Shown in pieces: positions 61,301 to 64,000 of a stretch of 64,000 nt of DNA (positions within the stretch are counted from its first letter, which is position 1; each line of letters begins with the position of its first letter). Where the stretch lies: contig OX424572.1 of NCBI GenBank assembly GCA_949152435.1, positions 189,523,136 through 189,587,135 of the forward strand. The letters run 5' to 3'. The notes under the pieces are model-generated. The model worked only from the letters and a program-made list of their open reading frames with translations, was not told the DNA's origin and searched no databases. This stretch comes from Gastracanthus pulcherrimus (lineage: Eukaryota; Arthropoda; Insecta; Hymenoptera; Pteromalidae). The position numbers and the translations under genes were made by a program.

Positions 61301-61550
61301 ATTTACAAACAACTATACAACATAGGAAAATATATATCAAATTACGGACTTTTCAATGCTCACTCAAAATGCCCCGCCATGTTTTGTATAGATGACCGGA
61401 AGTTTTGAATGCATGCTACAAAAATTTTCGATATATATATAGATATAGTGGTATTATTACTTTGGTATATATACTCTTCAGAGGTCGCATGGTATATTTA
61501 AACTCCCAATATCTACTTTACTGATATTAAAAATCTTTATTATAATTTTT
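61301..61550. other. AT-rich spacer
   Basis: Nothing recognised. Confidence 0.45.
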
Positions 61551-61552
61551 TT

Positions 61553-62196
61553 TTATAAATTAAAATAGAAATTACTATTTTCATTATTCGCACTATTATT
61601 ATCAACCTGTTGTTGCTGTGCTACATGAAATTGATTTTCACTCCCTTCACAGTGTATAATTAATAATAGGCTGGGTCGAAAATGCAATTTTATCGAATTT
61701 TGAAACGGCTGACCCTTCAAAGGTGTCTTTTCTATCACAGACATCACCTCCCGAAATCCTGGTGCTGGCACCGAATTCGTAAAGTTTGATAAAAATCACG
61801 TAAAATGCGAAAAATTCCATTTCCTCACGTTTCTTTTATGTAGGTTGGTACACCTTCATTTTTCATTTAATACTTTAAACGCCTTATACTTTCATAAAAA
61901 TGTCTTACTCCTTCTTCGCAAGTCGGATACAATTTTATAATAAACCATAACAGCGCATAAACTTTGGTAATACATTCTACAACAATAATCAGGTTGTTGG
62001 AAGGGTTTTGTGTACAAATGTGTAGTCGGAGTATCTGGTTAGCTGTGGTGAACCAGTGAGATAACAACAAATGTCCTGGATCTCTTTTGTATATATTGAA
62101 TGAGTATCCCCCAAAATAACAGCGTGAAAAAAAAGCTTTCAAAAAATTCAAGCCAAAAAATATAAAGGGAAAGGTATTAGAAAATGTTCCTACCAA
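61553..62196 (-). pseudogene. Probable transposon-derived ORF remnant of unnamed family
   Basis: Minus ORF 62196-61867 (109 codons) contains RDPGHLLLSHWFTTANQILR, then NPSNNLIIVV and VYALLWFIIKLYP. This reminds me of a repeated insect ORF family with an HSRW.TTANRIL-like motif, but I cannot name it. A further minus ORF (61771-61553) follows after a frame break and has a Gln/Asn-rich tail (AQQQQVDNNSANNENSN). No full-length frame exists. Confidence 0.35.
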
Positions 62197-62200
62197 CTAT

Positions 62201-62790
62201 GAATTTTGCGACACACAGTTATACTGATCTCGTAAATTCGCAAAATATTCTTGTCACAGAACCACCAATGACCTTGAATCTGAGTCAAGTTGATATTGAC
62301 ACTAAACACTGATGTTGACATTTGCAACTGCCGAAAATCCGTCATACATCGATTTTGCGAAATTTCCTTTCCATACGCATGCGGTTGAGATATTTATCAA
62401 AATTGTAATAGATGCTACTCAATCAGTAGCTGGGTATAATAACAGATATAGCTATATTAGACCGCAGGTAAAGTGAATAATCTCAATGCAATAATTCGAA
62501 ACTAAAAAAGATTTCAAAGCGAAAAGTAAGTGAAAGTAACATCTTTGACTATATTTTTTACTTATTATAATACGATTCATGCTATTTGACTATATAATAA
62601 GCAAAGAGCTGCACAATGATTTAGTTAACATCAATGACAAAATAATCCTTTTTATTAAATTTTTCATAATTATTTAGCTAATTTTATATTTTTAGCAGGA
62701 CCTACAAATAAAACACCATTAAGTACGTATAAACTTTTTATAAAAAAGTTATAACTGTTTTTATAAAAACGCATCAAAAAACAAAAAGAA
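62201..62790. other. AT-rich spacer
   Basis: Nothing recognised. Confidence 0.45.
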
Positions 62791-62794
62791 TATT

Positions 62795-62912
62795 TTCACG
62801 CACGCACGCACATACACATGCACACGCACACACAAACACAATACATGTTTGTAACATGTATTAAAGAAAACTTTTTTTTACTATTACAAAGCTTCCTCTA
62901 GGAGGAAGCGAA
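62795..62912 (-). repeat. (GT)n-bearing interspersed repeat, copy 7 (inverted)
   Basis: (CA)n at 62798-62842 is followed by hairpin GCTTCCTC-TAG-GAGGAAGC (62891-62909). On the minus strand the order is hairpin then (GT)n, matching copy 1 including GGAAGCTTT next to the hairpin. Confidence 0.65.
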
Positions 62913-62954
62913 AATTATTTTCAGCTTTAGCTAGGAACATAGCGAAATGCTTCA

Positions 62955-62997
62955 ATAATCTGGCTTTTCGAAACAGAATTTCGAAAGTCCAGATTAT
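62955..62997. repeat. Hairpin, 19-bp stem with 2 mismatches
   Basis: Arms 62955-62973 and 62979-62997 (ATAATCTGG...TTTCGAAA) around a 5-nt loop. Possible transposon end or structured RNA. Confidence 0.6.
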
Positions 62998-63420
62998 GCT
63001 CTTAAACTACTTACATCCTATTTTGAAAACTATAAACTAATGAGTTATGCGAACAAAAATTTCCAAATTTTTAAAATATCAACCGCAATGTAACGCCTTA
63101 AGCCGTTAAAAATGTTTGGTATATTTATGTACCATAAGAGTTTAGTATTCTTCTTATATTTTTTTGCGATACATTTGAAATTTTGCAAAACTAATCTAGG
63201 GGTCAGATCAATGTGAGCTATTTCCGATCTTATTGCTAAAATCCTCTAGTGAAGGGCTAAAACAGATTTTTAAATAATTTCTCTCAGTTTTGTACTCAAT
63301 TCATTGATAGTCTCGCCCTTAACGGGTTATAAACGTATGCCAAGGAATTATTTTCATTTTGTCCTCAAATACCCATCAACCATAAAATTAACTAATCTAC
63401 ATTTAGAAAGCTAACCAAAA
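62998..63420. other. AT-rich spacer
   Basis: Nothing recognised. Confidence 0.45.
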
Positions 63421-63870
63421 ACGAAATAGTCTTTTTAAACGAAAAACTCCTTTCAAATCCATCCCCGGAGCCCTCGTATTTTGGCGAAAATGCGCGCGGG
63501 ATGGGACGCCCGTCGTCCGGCGCTTTAGCACCGCACAGGGAAAATACGCGCGCTCGCAGGGCGAAATTGAAATTTAAATGATCCGGAGGCTGGACGCGCG
63601 CCTCTCTCTCTCTCTATCGTTTTGATCTACGGCTTTTTAAATGCATTCGCCTCCGCCTCCGAACCGACGGTCGCGCGCACAGCAGCGGCGACATGATTCG
63701 AAAAAGGCCGATCTTCCCGGATTGGGCTTCTGTATAATATCGGGGGAAGTGATTTCCCCATGCCGCTCGTTTTTTTTATCCTCGCCGTTGCGCCTCTTTT
63801 TCGTCTCCCGCCCCGACGCAGCGGAAATTTCAAAATAATAGCGTTCAACTACTCGCTTTTTTTTCCGAGA
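63421..63870. other. CpG-rich island with skew switch
   Basis: The left side (63365-63470) is A/C-rich, the core is at 63480-63720, and the right side is T-rich. Short ORFs on both strands are compositional. Confidence 0.55.
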
Positions 63871-63875
63871 TTGAT

Positions 63876-63990
63876 GCTAATTTTTAAAGTCCAGGAGGAT
63901 CGTGTTTTTTTATCGTGGATAAAATATATATATCCGAAAAAATGCATCCACGATAAAAAAACACGAACCCCCTGGACTTTAAAAATTAGC
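63876..63990. repeat. Foldback hairpin, 45-bp arms and 25-bp loop
   Basis: Arms 63876-63920 and 63946-63990 pair with two mismatches (GCTAATTTTTAAAGTCCAGG outermost). It may be a small foldback MITE inserted at the edge of the island. Confidence 0.75.
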
Positions 63991-64000
63991 GTCTATATAT

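Overview
The window reads as nuclear DNA of an arthropod, most likely an insect and plausibly a parasitoid wasp (Hymenoptera). The evidence is an AT-rich background broken by many short CpG-rich islands, abundant (AG)n, (GT)n and (TA)n microsatellites, and relics of animal transposons: a non-LTR retrotransposon, an EnSpm/CACTA-like transposase, a RAG1/Transib-like relic, piggyBac-type TTAA MITEs, a Tigger-like MITE and a Penelope-like fragment. The assignment to a wasp is inference. I recognise no intact host protein-coding exon in 64 kb, so this is a gene desert or part of a very large intron or intergenic region.

Layout. From 1 to 2470 lies a decayed minus-strand non-LTR retrotransposon (endonuclease plus reverse transcriptase) split by two abutting TTAA-flanked MITEs. 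Next come a CpG island (about 3.0-3.6 kb), a Tigger-like MITE and an unrecognised exon-like ORF series (5292-5880). A 3.5 kb element with roughly 750-bp inverted repeats built of tandem units (6516-10062) carries a RAG1/Transib-like C-terminal relic, with tRNA-related SINE-like sequence on both sides. The stretch 13.9-16.3 kb holds several copies of a repeat family that carries an embedded (GT)n tract; other copies lie at 54-57 kb and 62.8 kb. From 18 to 36 kb and from 41 to 55.6 kb, AT-rich DNA alternates with CpG-rich islands every 1-3 kb. In between are a Penelope-like fragment with 16-bp target duplications (33955-34499) and an EnSpm-like element (36.6-39.4 kb) with an array of GTAC/ATAC tetranucleotides spaced exactly 10 bp. 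The last 6 kb (58.1-64 kb) is dominated by inverted-repeat MITEs and foldback sequences plus one more island.

The most striking large-scale signal is that essentially all CpG-rich islands share one polarity. The left shoulder is rich in A and C, the right shoulder in G and T, so GC and TA skew flip from negative to positive across each island. This is the signature known from bidirectional transcription starts and from replication origins, and it is the main candidate here for an undescribed organising feature. The genes present do not form a pathway; they are independent mobile-element relics.
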